Source: Diphasiastrum complanatum (Eukaryota; Streptophyta; Lycopodiopsida; Lycopodiales; Lycopodiaceae). From it: a stretch of DNA of 64,000 nucleotides. The position numbers and the translations under genes are program-made. The stretch lies in NCBI GenBank assembly GCA_029204225.1, contig CM055097.1:8947426-9011425 (forward strand). Direction: 5' to 3'. This document shows positions 21,301 to 29,892 of the stretch, piece after piece (positions within the stretch are counted from its first letter, which is position 1; every line of letters begins with the position of its first letter). Under the pieces are notes generated by a model. The model was not told the DNA's origin and made no database searches. It was given only the letters and a program-made list of their open reading frames with translations.

Positions 21301-23189
21301 GACCATGATTACCATGATGGCAAAGGTAACTTGCTTGTAAAGCCCATGTACTTAAAGGCAGGGTATGATACCACCATAAGGGGTAAATTAACACACACAT
21401 GATATAGCAAAAGCTTCAAAATACATTTCTCCTGAGCAGCAGGCGTGTTCATCTTTGGCTGCGAAAGTGACAAATTGCGGTCAAGTGAGTGCCCATGAAA
21501 GTTCTCAACAAACTTCTGCTGCTTTTGAATATGTACTTAGCTGAACAGCAAACATATCAATTGACTTGATAAATACACTATCAATACCGAAGAACACTTC
21601 AAAACCAGGCTTCCAAATATGCGAGAAAATAGCTTGCCTGAATTTTGTACTTTGTCAAGCCCCATGTTTCCATCAAGAGGTATGGCACTCCAGAAAGAAA
21701 GAAGACACTTTCGTGAAGGATGAAACTCCCAAAAGATGCCAACTGGAATTCGCTAAAATTGTCGGTTAAGTACTGCAGGGAAAAACCACGATATACATGG
21801 CATTAGCATGATAGCACTGCCAACATATCACAGCAATGATAATGCAAGAAAAGCCCACACTTCATTCCAATAGCCATCACTTCAGACTCTGCTGTTGCAA
21901 GAACTATTCTCAACCCACTCCAAATTTAAAATTCAGCAGAAACATTGTAGTTGCTGTGCTCTGTGACGAAGCCGAGATATAAAGTGGAAGGGGAATGTTG
22001 ATCAGAAGAAAAAAATAAGTCATATAATGTGCACTCCCATCCACTATGAAAGAATGGGCTAGCATCAAACTAGATTTTGAGAGAAATTTAGATCGGCCTA
22101 ATTACAAACTGAGTTTTATCTCTACTCTCCCGACCAACAAGGTGCAACATATTTTTGCAAACATAGGTAGAAAATGAATAAATGGAGGATAAAAGCAACT
22201 AAGTAGTCAATGATAACTACGAAGAAACAGAACGTACCATAACAAAGAAATTTGTAACTTGAATTTGTGGACCTAAGGATTACTTTGATTAGCTAAAGCA
22301 TGATCCATAACAACTGGTTCTGTGGTGCTACTTCACAAACCCCACCCGCCCCCCCCCCCCCAAAAAAAAAAGAGGGGGAGAGGATGTTGTCTTTCCTCAG
22401 GGACCTTGAGAGAGCTCTGATTTTCCCAAAGATATCGTTCTGGTTGTTACCCTACCCTGCCAGCTACCATCATATCAGCATAATTGGTCGCTTTTTGAAC
22501 TCCAATTCTACATATTAGCATCCTACAGGTTGAATGTTGACAGAAGAATAAGGTTGAATGTTGACAGAAGAATAAAACAAACGTGTAGTGCCCACTGAAG
22601 GAATAACCCATCAAGAGAACCAAAAAAAGTAAAAAAACAGGAAAACAAATGAGTGAAGGAAGTAGAAACAAGGGGACTAACTCATATTGATGCTCCTTGA
22701 CAGGTCCTTAAGTTTTAGGCCTTCCGTTAAAGCCCAAAAAGACTATGTGATCTGTGAGGCCGGTAATAAGGACTTGATAATAGCCCTATCTATGCATGTC
22801 GGTAATTTCAACGTTTGAGTTTTGTTCATAAATGCAACACTACAACTCTTTCTTATTATGCATTACTAGATGAAAATCGATTGATTGCTAAACTTCCTCC
22901 GTATTCATTCACATTCATGTATTAACTTGGATCCATCCGTTTTCAGAATAAAAGGCATCACACTTTTGTAAGTAAAACCAATCTGCAATATTATTGTTGC
23001 AGAGCCCGGAATACAATGTGTCTATTAGAGAGGCCAGAAGAACATGCAAATAAACATGAAAGCTAGAGGCAATGAATCTTCTTATGAACCAGACATCCTA
23101 ACCACCAAAACAGAGACCAGTTTTAAAAGCAGCAGTAGATGGCAGCCACATAATAATACCTGCCAGGCTGACTCCAGCGCAGATCCCAT
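4735..23189 (-). CDS. SMO2: C-4 methylsterol oxidase (methylsterol monooxygenase 2), seven exons
   Basis: Joined exons, 5' to 3' on the minus strand: 23189-23160, 21772-21638, 21458-21313, 21216-21097, 20872-20660, 20520-20440, 4828-4735. They total 819 nt and give 272 residues plus a TAA stop, the usual SMO2 length, with agreeing phases at every junction. SMO2 enzymes are membrane-bound non-haem di-iron oxidases of the ER. They oxidise the 4-alpha-methyl of 4-methylsterols during phytosterol synthesis, using cytochrome b5. Visible here are the histidine boxes HRILH (126-130), HSVHH (139-143) and HDYHH (219-223), and the family signatures [15 protein letters not shown] (146-160) and [11 protein letters not shown] near the C terminus. 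Hydrophobic stretches around 20-45, 70-90 and 165-185 fit a multispan membrane protein. No stop or frameshift interrupts it, so it looks functional. Its sixth intron is 15,611 bp and full of retrotransposons. SMO1 is less likely because the signatures above are SMO2-like. Confidence 0.93.
4829..6109. other. SMO2 intron 6, distal part, no gene
   Basis: The acceptor end of the long intron. Short frames at 5055-5264 and 5521-5838 match no family I recognise and lack support. Confidence 0.5.
6110..6560 (-). repeat. old LTR related to the 12.8-19.9 kb chromovirus
   Basis: Several blocks occur in the same order as in the LTR at 12802-13294: CCTAAGCTATGGA, CACATGTAGCTAC, TATACTTATACCCTCC, GGGCCACATC, AATCCACCA then TTTAGGCCT, ACCATTAA, CACAATTAA and GTGTGAACACG. 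Between the blocks the sequence has diverged strongly. It looks like an ancient LTR of the same or a sister family, minus strand, without recognisable internal sequence. Its edges are approximate. Confidence 0.65.
6600..7095 (+). repeat. putative 5' LTR of decayed Ty3/gypsy element A
   Basis: This region precedes a primer binding site and a gag-like frame. A TATA-like TATGTATAAG lies near 6899 and AATAAA near 7028, the order expected in an LTR. The left edge is not defined and no partner LTR was found. Confidence 0.45.
7096..7107 (+). other. primer binding site (initiator Met tRNA type)
   Basis: TGGTATTAGGGC matches the common plant retrotransposon site TGGTATCAGAGC at 10 of 12 positions. 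It marks the LTR end of element A. Confidence 0.6.
7682..8690 (+). pseudogene. Ty3/gypsy element A gag remnant
   Basis: Begins at an ATG ([11 protein letters not shown]) about 575 nt after the primer site. A retrotransposon gag domain is readable at 7751-8251, with WWRKVEKDG and a [11 protein letters not shown] region. The frame is then broken, and a zinc knuckle [14 protein letters not shown] (CX2CX4HX4C) follows near 8633-8676. At least three frame changes or stops interrupt it. Gag would form the particle and bind RNA. It lies antisense inside SMO2 intron 6. Confidence 0.8.
8786..9256 (+). pseudogene. element A reverse transcriptase remnant, active site deleted
   Basis: Reads the N-terminal RT region ([25 protein letters not shown]) and then jumps directly to the thumb and connection region ([19 protein letters not shown]). 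The fingers/palm segment holding the [YF]-x-D-D catalytic box is absent, so this is an internal deletion and the copy is dead. The protease is also missing or unrecognisable between 8690 and 8786. Confidence 0.85.
9257..9775 (+). pseudogene. element A RNase H remnant, truncated before integrase
   Basis: Continues from the RT. Readable are [50 protein letters not shown] and [10 protein letters not shown], the usual order of a Ty3/gypsy RNase H. A TAA interrupts it near 9418. The expected integrase is absent: at about 9775 the sequence changes to a minus-strand fragment of another element. Confidence 0.85.
9776..9866 (-). pseudogene. chromovirus integrase C-terminal fragment
   Basis: On the minus strand this reads [15 protein letters not shown] and [12 protein letters not shown]. 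It matches residue by residue the integrase-to-chromodomain linker of the chromovirus at 13.5 kb ([27 protein letters not shown]). About 30 codons survive, joined tail-on to element A in opposite orientation. Confidence 0.75.
9867..10560. other. non-coding intron sequence
   Basis: No frame or motif recognised. A pyrimidine-rich run around 10270-10400 has no evident meaning. Confidence 0.5.
10561..10935 (+). repeat. putative LTR end and primer site of copia element C
   Basis: TATATCAGAGC near 10925-10935 resembles the plant primer site TGGTATCAGAGC and lies about 300 bp before a copia gag start. A 31-bp tandem duplication (GGTGTTTGGCTCTTCATTCT in each copy) lies near 10650-10715. The LTR start is not defined. 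Confidence 0.4.
11236..12220 (+). pseudogene. Ty1/copia element C: gag start fused to integrase by deletion
   Basis: A gag-like start ([12 protein letters not shown]) runs for about 35 codons and then passes, through a deletion of most of gag, protease and the GAG-pre-integrase region, into a copia integrase: [48 protein letters not shown]. Further on, degraded pieces of the C-terminal integrase ([19 protein letters not shown]) are visible. Several stops and frame changes. No RT remains. Confidence 0.8.
11929..12220 (+). repeat. 146-bp tandem duplication in copia element C
   Basis: Two head-to-tail copies, 11929-12074 and 12075-12220, nearly identical. Both begin CTTGATGATAAG and cover the [10 protein letters not shown] region of the integrase. 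The high identity against the decay of the rest of the element points to a later duplication. Confidence 0.9.
12241..12796. other. non-coding, target of the chromovirus insertion
   Basis: No gene recognised. This sequence continues after the chromovirus at 19867. Confidence 0.5.
12797..12801. other. target site duplication, left copy
   Basis: GATAC directly before the LTR. The same five bases follow the other LTR at 19862-19866, the mark of LTR retrotransposon integration. Confidence 0.9.
12802..13294 (-). repeat. element D 3' LTR
   Basis: Begins (minus strand) TGTCACGCCC next to the polypurine tract and ends GAGGACTTTATA at the target duplication. The end is TA instead of the usual CA, and both copies share it. 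Confidence 0.93.
13295..13307 (-). other. element D polypurine tract
   Basis: AAGGGGGGAAGAA on the minus strand, immediately before the 3' LTR. It primes plus-strand DNA synthesis. The same 13-mer precedes the LTR of element U at 47584-47596. Confidence 0.92.
13323..14841 (-). pseudogene. element D integrase with C-terminal chromodomain
   Basis: From about 14600 downwards: HHCC zinc domain (AGHPGIHHT ... CDQC), catalytic core with Asp in MDFVVGL, Asp in VSDRDPKF and Glu in DGQTERTN, the [15 protein letters not shown] region, VFHVSRLKK, and at the C terminus a chromodomain (EPKKILDTR ... HLVRWRG ... WEQEGSL). The chromodomain places it among chromoviruses and would steer integration towards marked chromatin. 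One in-frame TGA at 14037-14039, in the place of an Arg codon, splits it. Otherwise the domain is well preserved. Confidence 0.93.
14842..15230 (-). pseudogene. element D RNase H
   Basis: Same reading frame as the RT and integrase. It shows [53 protein letters not shown] and [10 protein letters not shown]. It degrades the RNA strand during reverse transcription. Uninterrupted in this segment. Confidence 0.93.
15231..16496 (-). pseudogene. element D reverse transcriptase
   Basis: Shows [51 protein letters not shown], the active site [12 protein letters not shown] and LGHKIT, then the thumb region [12 protein letters not shown]. Two in-frame stops, TGA at 15822-15824 and TAG at 15702-15704 (a Gln codon with C changed to T), interrupt it. 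It is joined to the protease by a one-base frameshift in a run of seven A (plus strand) at 16482-16488. Confidence 0.93.
16497..16869 (-). pseudogene. element D aspartic protease
   Basis: The catalytic motif is intact in [11 protein letters not shown] near 16700-16740, and the second half reads VILGYEWF, the usual hydrophobic-hydrophobic-Gly end. A TAG at 16561-16563 interrupts it. The protease would cut the Gag-Pol polyprotein. Confidence 0.9.
16870..17827 (-). pseudogene. element D gag with zinc knuckle
   Basis: The likely start is the ATG at 17827 ([10 protein letters not shown]). Two early in-frame TAA stops follow. The core gag domain is clear at 17609-17247 ([42 protein letters not shown]). 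A frameshift near 17260 leads to [17 protein letters not shown]. The zinc knuckle [15 protein letters not shown] (CX2CX4HX4C) is at about 16899-16945, after a lysine-rich stretch. A possible 3' splice site lies 11 nt before the ATG. Confidence 0.9.
17828..19352 (-). other. element D long 5' leader, possibly with an intron
   Basis: About 1.5 kb without coding capacity between primer site and gag. On the minus strand a donor-like GTAAGT (intron from 19209) and an acceptor-like TTTTTTAATTTTCAG (intron end 17839) bracket 1371 bp. Removing it would bring gag to about 155 nt from the primer site. It includes a poly-C run (about 18160-18173) and an (AG)n microsatellite. The intron is inferred from splice-site consensus only. 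Confidence 0.5.
18337..18376. repeat. (AG)n microsatellite
   Basis: About 20 AG units inside the leader of element D. Confidence 0.95.
19353..19365 (-). other. element D primer binding site
   Basis: TGGTATTAGAGCC on the minus strand, adjoining the 5' LTR. It differs by one base from the common plant initiator Met tRNA site TGGTATCAGAGC. Confidence 0.9.
19367..19861 (-). repeat. element D 5' LTR
   Basis: About 97 percent identical by eye to the LTR at 12802-13294. It starts TGTCATGCCC and ends at TTTATA before the primer site. Confidence 0.93.
19862..19866. other. target site duplication, right copy
   Basis: GATAC, matching 12797-12801. Confidence 0.9.
19867..20439. other. SMO2 intron 6, proximal part
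   Basis: Starts at the exon 6 donor. A 72-codon plus-strand frame (19882-20100), rich in Thr and Ser, resembles no family and is probably chance. Confidence 0.5.
20440..20520 (-). CDS. SMO2: SMO2 exon 6 (residues 216-241, histidine box 3)
   Basis: Acceptor CAAAATGCAG. The exon encodes [20 protein letters not shown] and ends ATGGATTG before GTGGGT. Only this donor, not the GTATAC four bases later, joins exon 7 in frame. Confidence 0.92.
20660..20872 (-). CDS. SMO2: SMO2 exon 5 (residues 145-214)
   Basis: Acceptor TTGTCAAATTGCAG. The exon encodes [31 protein letters not shown] and [14 protein letters not shown], the most recognisable part of the family, and ends GGCGG before GTAAGG. Intron 5 is 139 bp. 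Confidence 0.95.
21097..21216 (-). CDS. SMO2: SMO2 exon 4 (residues 105-143, histidine boxes 1 and 2)
   Basis: Acceptor GCTGAATGCAG. A second possible acceptor 18 nt inside would also keep the frame, but would leave the two bases TG of exon 3 unmatched. The exon encodes [17 protein letters not shown] and HIHSVHH, ending GA before GTAAGC. Intron 4 is 224 bp. Confidence 0.93.
21313..21458 (-). CDS. SMO2: SMO2 exon 3 (residues 56-103 plus two bases)
   Basis: Acceptor TCACTTTCGCAG. The exon encodes NTPAAQEKC and [13 protein letters not shown], both typical of SMO2. It ends TCA TG before GTAATC, and the split Trp codon is completed by exon 4. Intron 3 is 96 bp. Confidence 0.9.
21638..21772 (-). 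CDS. SMO2: SMO2 exon 2 (residues 11-55)
   Basis: Acceptor TTTTTCCCTGCAG precedes TAC TTA ACC. The exon encodes the first membrane region ([18 protein letters not shown]) and ends at KYKIQ. The donor is CAG followed by GCAAGC, a GC-type donor with otherwise strong consensus. Intron 2 is 179 bp. Confidence 0.9.
23160..23189 (-). CDS. SMO2: SMO2 exon 1 (residues 1-10)
   Basis: Ten codons from ATG to CAG, reading [10 protein letters not shown], like the short N-terminal exon of plant SMO2 genes. It ends in CAG followed by GTATTA and joins exon 2 in phase 0. Intron 1 is 1387 bp. Confidence 0.85.
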
Positions 23190-23665
23190 TTTCAGCAGCA
23201 GCTTCTTTTATGCAACACAAACCTGGTAAGTACTTAATTCCCCTCCACAAATTTAGTCCACTAGGTTACAGCTAAGTGTTGTGCTATTGCTGTTGCCGTT
23301 GCATACCAAAGAGCAGCCCACTAACATTTTGTAACTGGGTTGGCTCTCACTTTGCCTGTTTGTATTTTATGTACGTAGATCTATCTGGGATGTAGATATA
23401 TAGCGACGAGTATTGCGGTATTGAATGCCAGTGTCATTGGAGGCTTCGCTTACCCTGAGGCAGCAGCAGTATTATGCGTTTTTCTGCTCTTTCTTAGATC
23501 TATCATCTGCTGCTAGCTGCAAGATGCTGCCCGAAAGATGTCTCTCAACGAACAAAAATGACAAATCTAGCTTTCAATTATATAATGGACACCCACATCT
23601 TCTTCGTGTGTTATTACTATGTCCCCCAACCCAACATTTTGTTCTCTCTCTGTCCCTCTCTCTCA

Positions 23666-23668
<3 letters not shown>
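23190..23668 (-). promoter_or_regulatory. SMO2 upstream region, putative promoter
   Basis: Sequence immediately before the SMO2 start. A TATA-like CTATATATC lies on the minus strand at about 23395-23403, about 210 bp before the ATG, which would allow a 5' UTR near 175 nt. There is no expression evidence. A spliced 5' UTR further upstream cannot be excluded. Confidence 0.35.

Positions 23669-23699
<31 letters not shown>
23669..23699. repeat. (AC)n microsatellite
   Basis: About 15 AC units after a CT-rich run, roughly 480 bp upstream of the SMO2 start codon. Confidence 0.95.
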
Positions 23700-23700
<1 letters not shown>

Positions 23701-24006
23701 TCCCAGAGAGCTATTCAGCCAGCCACAATGCCACATGATGATATGATAGATTTGCATATACATTATTCAATTTCCTTGGTCCCTTTTCCCCACATGGATG
23801 GCTGCCCAAAAAACAAAGGACATTTCACACCATGCTACCTTTGGGGAGGCACCATGCTCTATGTTGCTCATCCAAACATAACCCCTTGTGTTTATGAGGC
23901 GGTCCTTGCATGATGGCCCTTCACATTCAAAGTAAACAAGCCCAAGCTTTTTCCTACATAATGCTCAATTCCAAACATTTGGTATAGCGGAAGGCCTCGC
24001 CGACGT

Positions 24007-24791
24007 GGGCCTTCCCCTTCCGTAAAGCACTTCAAAAAAATTTGCAATGTATTTTGAGGTAACCTTAATTGGAAGAATATGACAGTTGTAGCAACTTCAC
24101 ACATCAAAGGAACCTTACACTCTGTAAGGTACCACTTAAAAAACTGCTTTACCAGAGGTAAAAAGTCACAGATGTTTTTACCAACCGTAAAAACTTATTA
24201 CCTATGTAACAAAATTCACTTACTGCAACCAAAAACTACTACCTTATGTAAGAAAATTTTACTAACTGTGAAAAAATCAGTAAATTCAATCAGTAAGAAA
24301 TCAATTTGAATGGAGAAGCTGCTGCAAATCAAACATATTCATATTCTCACATCCTTCAGCTTGCTTCACTTCATCCTCACCTTTAATCTTTGCCAATCAC
24401 TCAAGCTTCACTGCTCATAAAAGTTCATGGAAGCTGAGTGGCTCCTCTCTGAAATGCTCAAAGAGGGGATGAATAAGTGAAAAGAGGCAGATCTTCTGGT
24501 GCTCATGAAACAGCGTTGAGGGAAAGATTTGTATGGGCAGCTGGTTTTGTGGTTTCGCACCCAGTTGCAATAGTTCTTCTGCTCAGTGTCGTAGCAGGCA
24601 ACAGTCGTAGCAGGTAGCAGATGCACGATGGAGAGTGTCGTAGCAGGCAACAGATGCATGACCTCCATCGTCGCTAGTGAAGCCTGAACTCCACGCTACG
24701 GATGAGCGACTGCAAGTGAAAAAAAAAGGGCGGGGAGGTAAATCTCGAGACTTCAAAAAAAAAACTACATGCTTTACGTAGGGGAAGGCCC
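24007..24791. mobile_element. putative 785-bp element with terminal inverted repeats
   Basis: The left end GGGCCTTCCCC...GTAAAGCA (24007-24029) and the right end TGCTTTACGTAGGGGAAGGCCC (24770-24791; key core AGGGGAAGGCCC) are near-perfect inverted repeats of about 22 bp. There is no transposase frame inside, so it would be non-autonomous. No clear target duplication was found. Just outside each end an additional inverted copy of the terminus occurs (GGAAGGCC at about 23989-23996; GGGGGCCTTCCCC at 24798-24810), so the ends form hairpins and neighbouring elements may be stacked. Confidence 0.5.
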
Positions 24792-24810
24792 TCGGGAGGG
24801 GGCCTTCCCC

Positions 24811-26002
24811 TATACATGATAACCGGCTATTTTTTTTAAAAAAACTAGCCCGCGACCTTCTAAAAATAGGTTTAAGATTAAATTTTGATCCAATTTTTTA
24901 AAAATCATGATGAGGTGAGGAAGTCCTCCAAATCCAAGGTAGAGCCTCCAAATGTCCTCCAAGCAACCTGCAAGCTTCAAGATGCTCCCCAACTCCAAGC
25001 TAGGATGCCTCCATTTGCAAGTAAAGATCTGCAAGCCTCCAAGGATCTCTCCTCCACCTGTGTCCCTACTCTTTAAACACAAAGATAGATAACAAGCTGG
25101 CCTCAAGTATTCACCACCCAACCATAGCTAGATCCAAGCTCCAAGCAAGACCTATCTAGCACCCCCTTGCTAACCATAAAGAAATCACAAGCATACCACA
25201 ACACTCCATAGCATACTCAAGATCCAAACCCTACTTATGTCCCATACCATAAGCAAGATCCAAACCTCAAGCATACTACCACAAGAAAGCACTCTACACA
25301 CTAGTAGCAATACTAGAGCATAAGCAAAGCAAACAAGAGAGATCTCTCCCCCCCAATGGGCACCCTACTACCCTCATATAGATGGCCCATGGACCCCTCC
25401 AATGCACTATGGAGTTCCATGCTCATCCCATGAGAGAGAGAGAAGCCTAGGGGAGTTAAAGAATCTCCAAGAGCCTCCATAGGCTTATGGAATGTCAAGA
25501 GATTCCTTCCATAACCTATGACTCTTTGAATGCCTTTCTTGTGGGAGTTGGGAACTCAATGGACACTTTAGAAGGGCGCCCTCCTACTAGGTCCCATTGC
25601 CCAAGTTGTGCAAGTATACTTTGGTCCTAGACCAATAAAGTGATATGGTTCAAGGTTGAGACCCAAGGTTTAGAAAAATAGTCATCCAATGACTTTTTAA
25701 CACCTCTCTAGGTTCCATGCCTCCATCCAAGGCATAGACACCTACCTGCCCTTAACCAATGACACTAGTACCTTAATCTAAGACACCTATCCTTAATACT
25801 AAGGGTACCCTATCCAAGGGTCACATGACTCCATACCTCCAACTAAGGTATAGTCACTTGCCTACCCTTATCCAAGGACACATACCCTTAATCTTAAGGG
25901 CACCTTGCCATTTAGCCCCCAACACTAAATGGACTATTAGGGGTCTGAAGTACTGCTAGTTACATAGGTATGTAACAGAAATACTATATCGACCTTTAGA
26001 AG
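24811..26002. other. non-coding, nothing recognised
   Basis: CT/CA-rich, with many short CAAGCT-, CTCCA- and CCAAG-like runs and no convincing frame. It ends where the U-element similarity begins. Confidence 0.5.
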
Positions 26003-27794
26003 TACACTAAAAGATAAATTTCCCTATTGGGTTTGATTCTCCCCAATCTAATAACATCACTTTCATGTACCTCAATTTACATGAATCACTGGATGAGTCC
26101 TCACCTTATATTGGAAATCAATGTTCAAAAGTTAAAGATCCAAAACAATTATAGTCCAAGACTATCCACAAATTACTTGTAGACCTGTCATAAATGCTTC
26201 TTGGTACAAAACTCATCCCACCAAAATCTCTTAGGAGATCCATCAAGATAAAAATGACTTCAACTCAGTCCTGAGTACCCCAAAATACTCTCCTGAGATA
26301 AAGTGCTCTATCCCTAGCATCATATACCAGAAAATAGCAACCATTCAATCTTGATAGACTTAACTGCTCCTAATTAATTGGAGATTTTAGGTTGAAAAAC
26401 AGTTTACAAGCATTTCTTGACTACAATTTGTAAAGGTAAGCAAAATCTTCATAAGTAAACAATTACTTACTGAAAATGCCTGTGAGATCCAAACAATCTC
26501 AAGTTTGTACACAAATTTAGAGTTCAAATAACAAATCTAAATTTTAACTCCACCAATTGATCAAGAATTACTCATCATCTTAAGAATCATCATATTTTCC
26601 ATATAATCATCTAATGACTTTTAAGTATCAATGTATGATCCGTCAATCATAAACATTTAGAATCTTATGATTCGTCAATCATAATCTATCGGATTCTAAA
26701 CCCCTATACTTAATCATTTAGAGATACTGGAGTATATGCACAACATACCACTCAAGAAATATAAGAAACATTCTGAAATCTTTTCCACAAGGAAAATGAT
26801 TGGATTACAAGAATATTCTTCCACTTCGATTCTTAACTAGATTATGAGTTCCGAATTCTACAATCAACCTAGTGATTAAAGACAATATAACATTTGTCTT
26901 TAACAAATAATAAACTTTATACAATCACCTAGAACCACATCTAGAGATTATAAAGTTCTGCTGAATTCCAACTGAATTCAGTGGTTATCCTTGACATTAG
27001 TTAGACTCTGTCATCCAATGTATGTATATGAGCTCACTGGGATATAGTCAATAACTTAGGATATTTCTACTTCAAGAAATATTCTATATCAAGAATCTTC
27101 TGTATTCTATGCACAGTTCTCATAAATGAATCTAAATAACTCACTAATCATGTGACTTATAAGCAATATAGATCAAAATAAACAGTTCTCGGTGAATTCT
27201 CTTCACACTAGTTATTTATCCAATTAACTTCTAATCAGGAGTAATTCAATTACTCAAGTCAATTGTAAATGATTCAAAAATCTTAAATGTCTAGGTGCAG
27301 ATCTCAATTATACATGTATAACACCACATTTAGATCTTCTTCGAAACCATAAATAAGTTAATGAATTATTCTTTCCACAGAAAGAGACATTAACCTGCAA
27401 GTAACTCTTCCACACATTACTTGTTCATATGTTTATGCACTCTGACTAGTTTAAGTATATGATATAAACTCAGTACATAGGAAACACATAGTAGATCCAC
27501 AAGATTAAGATGTACATAAGCAACTTATCCAACTATGTTCCTATACATAAACATAGGCTGTAAATTGACAGGTATCCACAATCTGCATACTTACTCACAT
27601 AACTCACTGAGAATCTTGCAACTTAGCTACCAAAGAACTCTATTTCTCATGAGTAAAAACATATCTGGGAAATCTTTGAAGTGAATAACTCCACATCACA
27701 AGTTTTCCAACCATCTAACTCTTATTAACAAAATTCCTTCTACCAATCAGCCTACAACCGATCTTAGCGTACAAAACAAGATTAGGCTAACTCA
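26003..27794 (-). mobile_element. element U internal region, left cluster, copy 1
   Basis: Inverted copy of 45396-47170 of the right cluster, closely similar over its whole length. No coding capacity. It directly precedes a second copy (27795-29892) in the same orientation, giving a tandem with a 2.12-kb period. The start at about 26003 is an abrupt loss of similarity and is the proposed left inversion breakpoint. Confidence 0.85.
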
Positions 27795-29892
27795 TACAGA
27801 CATCTTTGGACGTAGAATTAAGATTAAAGCTTTATTCCACTGATCCGATCTGTAACAAAATGGTACTTGGTTATAATCAGTGAATCTTAATTTAATCTTT
27901 ACCATTACTTCCCATATTAATGAATATCTCACAGCTCAATAACCCCAAGACTCATCTAGTTCCAGATTACTCAAAATAATCACTTAGAGAGTTCCTCTAT
28001 TTGAAACTGGATAGTTCTACCATTGCACACATACAAGATTTTTTTCTTCTTCCAAAATCAATGCAACTGGCTGATTCCTCGAAAGGCTTATTCCTATCTT
28101 TTCTCCCCCTCTTTTAAAAAAGAAATTCCATAATTTCAATTTAAAAGTTCTCAAGAGACAACGTATAATAACATCACGTTCATGTACCTCAATTTACATG
28201 AATCACTGGGTGAGTCCTCACCTTACACTGGAAATCAATGTTCAAAAGTTAAAGATCCAAAACAATTATAGTCCAAGACTATCCACAATTACTTGTACAC
28301 CTATCATAAATGCTTCTTGGTACAAAACTCATCCCACCAAAATCTCTTAGGAGATCCATCAAGAAAAAAATGACTTCAACTCAATCCTGAATACCCCGGA
28401 TACTCTCCTGAGATAAGTGCTCTATTCCTAGCATCATATGCCAGAAAATAGCAACCATTCAATCTTGATAGACTTAACTGCTCCTAATTAATCGGAGATT
28501 TTAGGTTGAAAAACAGTACACAAGCATTCCTTGACTACAATCTGTAAAGGTAAGCAAATTTCTCATAAGTAAACAATTACTTAATGAAAATGCCTGTGAG
28601 ATCCAAAAAATCTCAAGTTTGTACACAAATTTAGAGTTCAAATAACAAATCTAAATTTTAACTCCACCAATTGATCAAGAATTACTCATCATCTTAAGAA
28701 TCATCATATTTCCCATATAATCATCTAATGACCTTTAAGTATCAATTTATGATCCGTCATTCATAAACATTTAGAATCTTATGATTCGTCAATTATAATC
28801 TATTGAATTCTAAACCCATACTTGATCATTTAGAGATACTGGAGTATATGCACAACATACCACTCAGAAAATATAAGAAACATTCTGAAATCTTTTCCAC
28901 AAGGAAAATTACTAGATTCCAAGAATATTCTTCCACTTCGATTCTTAACTAGATTATGAGTTCCAAATTCTACAATCAACCTAGTGATTAAAGACCAATA
29001 TAACATTTGTCTTTAACAAATAATAAACTTTATACAATCACCTACAACCACATCTAGAGATTATAAAGTTTTGCTGAATTCCAACTGAATTCAGTGGTTA
29101 TCCTTGACATTAGTTAGACTTTGTCATCCAATGTATGTATATGAGCTCACTGGGATATAGTCAATAACTTAGGATATTTCTACTTCAAGAAATATTCTAT
29201 ATCAAGAATCTTCTGTATTCTATGCACAGTTCTCATAAATGAATCCAAATGACTCACTAATCACGTGACTTATAAGCAATATACATCAAAATAAACAGTT
29301 CTTGGTGAATTCTCTTGACACTGGTTATTTATCCAATTAACTTCTAATTAGGAGTAATCCAATTACTCAAGTCAATTGTAAATGATTCAGAAATCTTAAA
29401 TGTCTAGGTGCAAATCTCAATTATACATGTATAACACCACATTTAGATCTTCTTCCAAATCATAAATAAGTTAATGAATTATCCTTTCCACAGAAAGAGA
29501 CATTAACTTGCAAGTAGCTCCATCACTTGTTCATATGTCTATGCACTCTGACTAGTTTAAGTATACGATATAAACTCTGTATATAGGAAACACATAGTAG
29601 ATCCACAAGATTAAGATGTACATAAGCAACTTATCCAACTATGTTCCTATACATAAACATAGGTTATAAAGTGACAGATATCCACAATCTGCATATGTTA
29701 CTCACATAATTCACTGAGAATCTTGCAACTCAGCTACCAAAGAACTCTATTTCTCATGAGTAAATAACATATCTGGGAAATCTTTGAAGTGAATAACTCC
29801 ACATCACAAGTTTTCCAACCACCTACCTCTTATTTACAAAATTTCTTCTACAAATCAGCCTACAACAGATTTTAGGGTACAAACCAAGATTC
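27795..29892 (-). mobile_element. element U, left cluster, copy 2 (LTR part plus internal region)
   Basis: 27795-28160 corresponds to the last 365 bp of the U LTR. At 28160 it switches, over a short shared ATA, to the internal region, which runs to 29892 and duplicates copy 1. Relative to a full unit about 1.2 kb is missing at this junction. The sequence stops exactly at the U LTR/internal boundary, where G1 pol begins. Confidence 0.85.

Noticed and set aside
4735-23189. SMO2 as a pseudogene because its last exon is 15.6 kb away
   Set aside because: All seven exons join in phase without stops, splice sites are good and all histidine boxes are kept. Long transposon-filled introns are known in plants with large genomes.
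23204-23213. GCATAAAAG as the SMO2 TATA box
   Set aside because: It lies only about 15-25 bp before the ATG, so transcription would start after the start codon.
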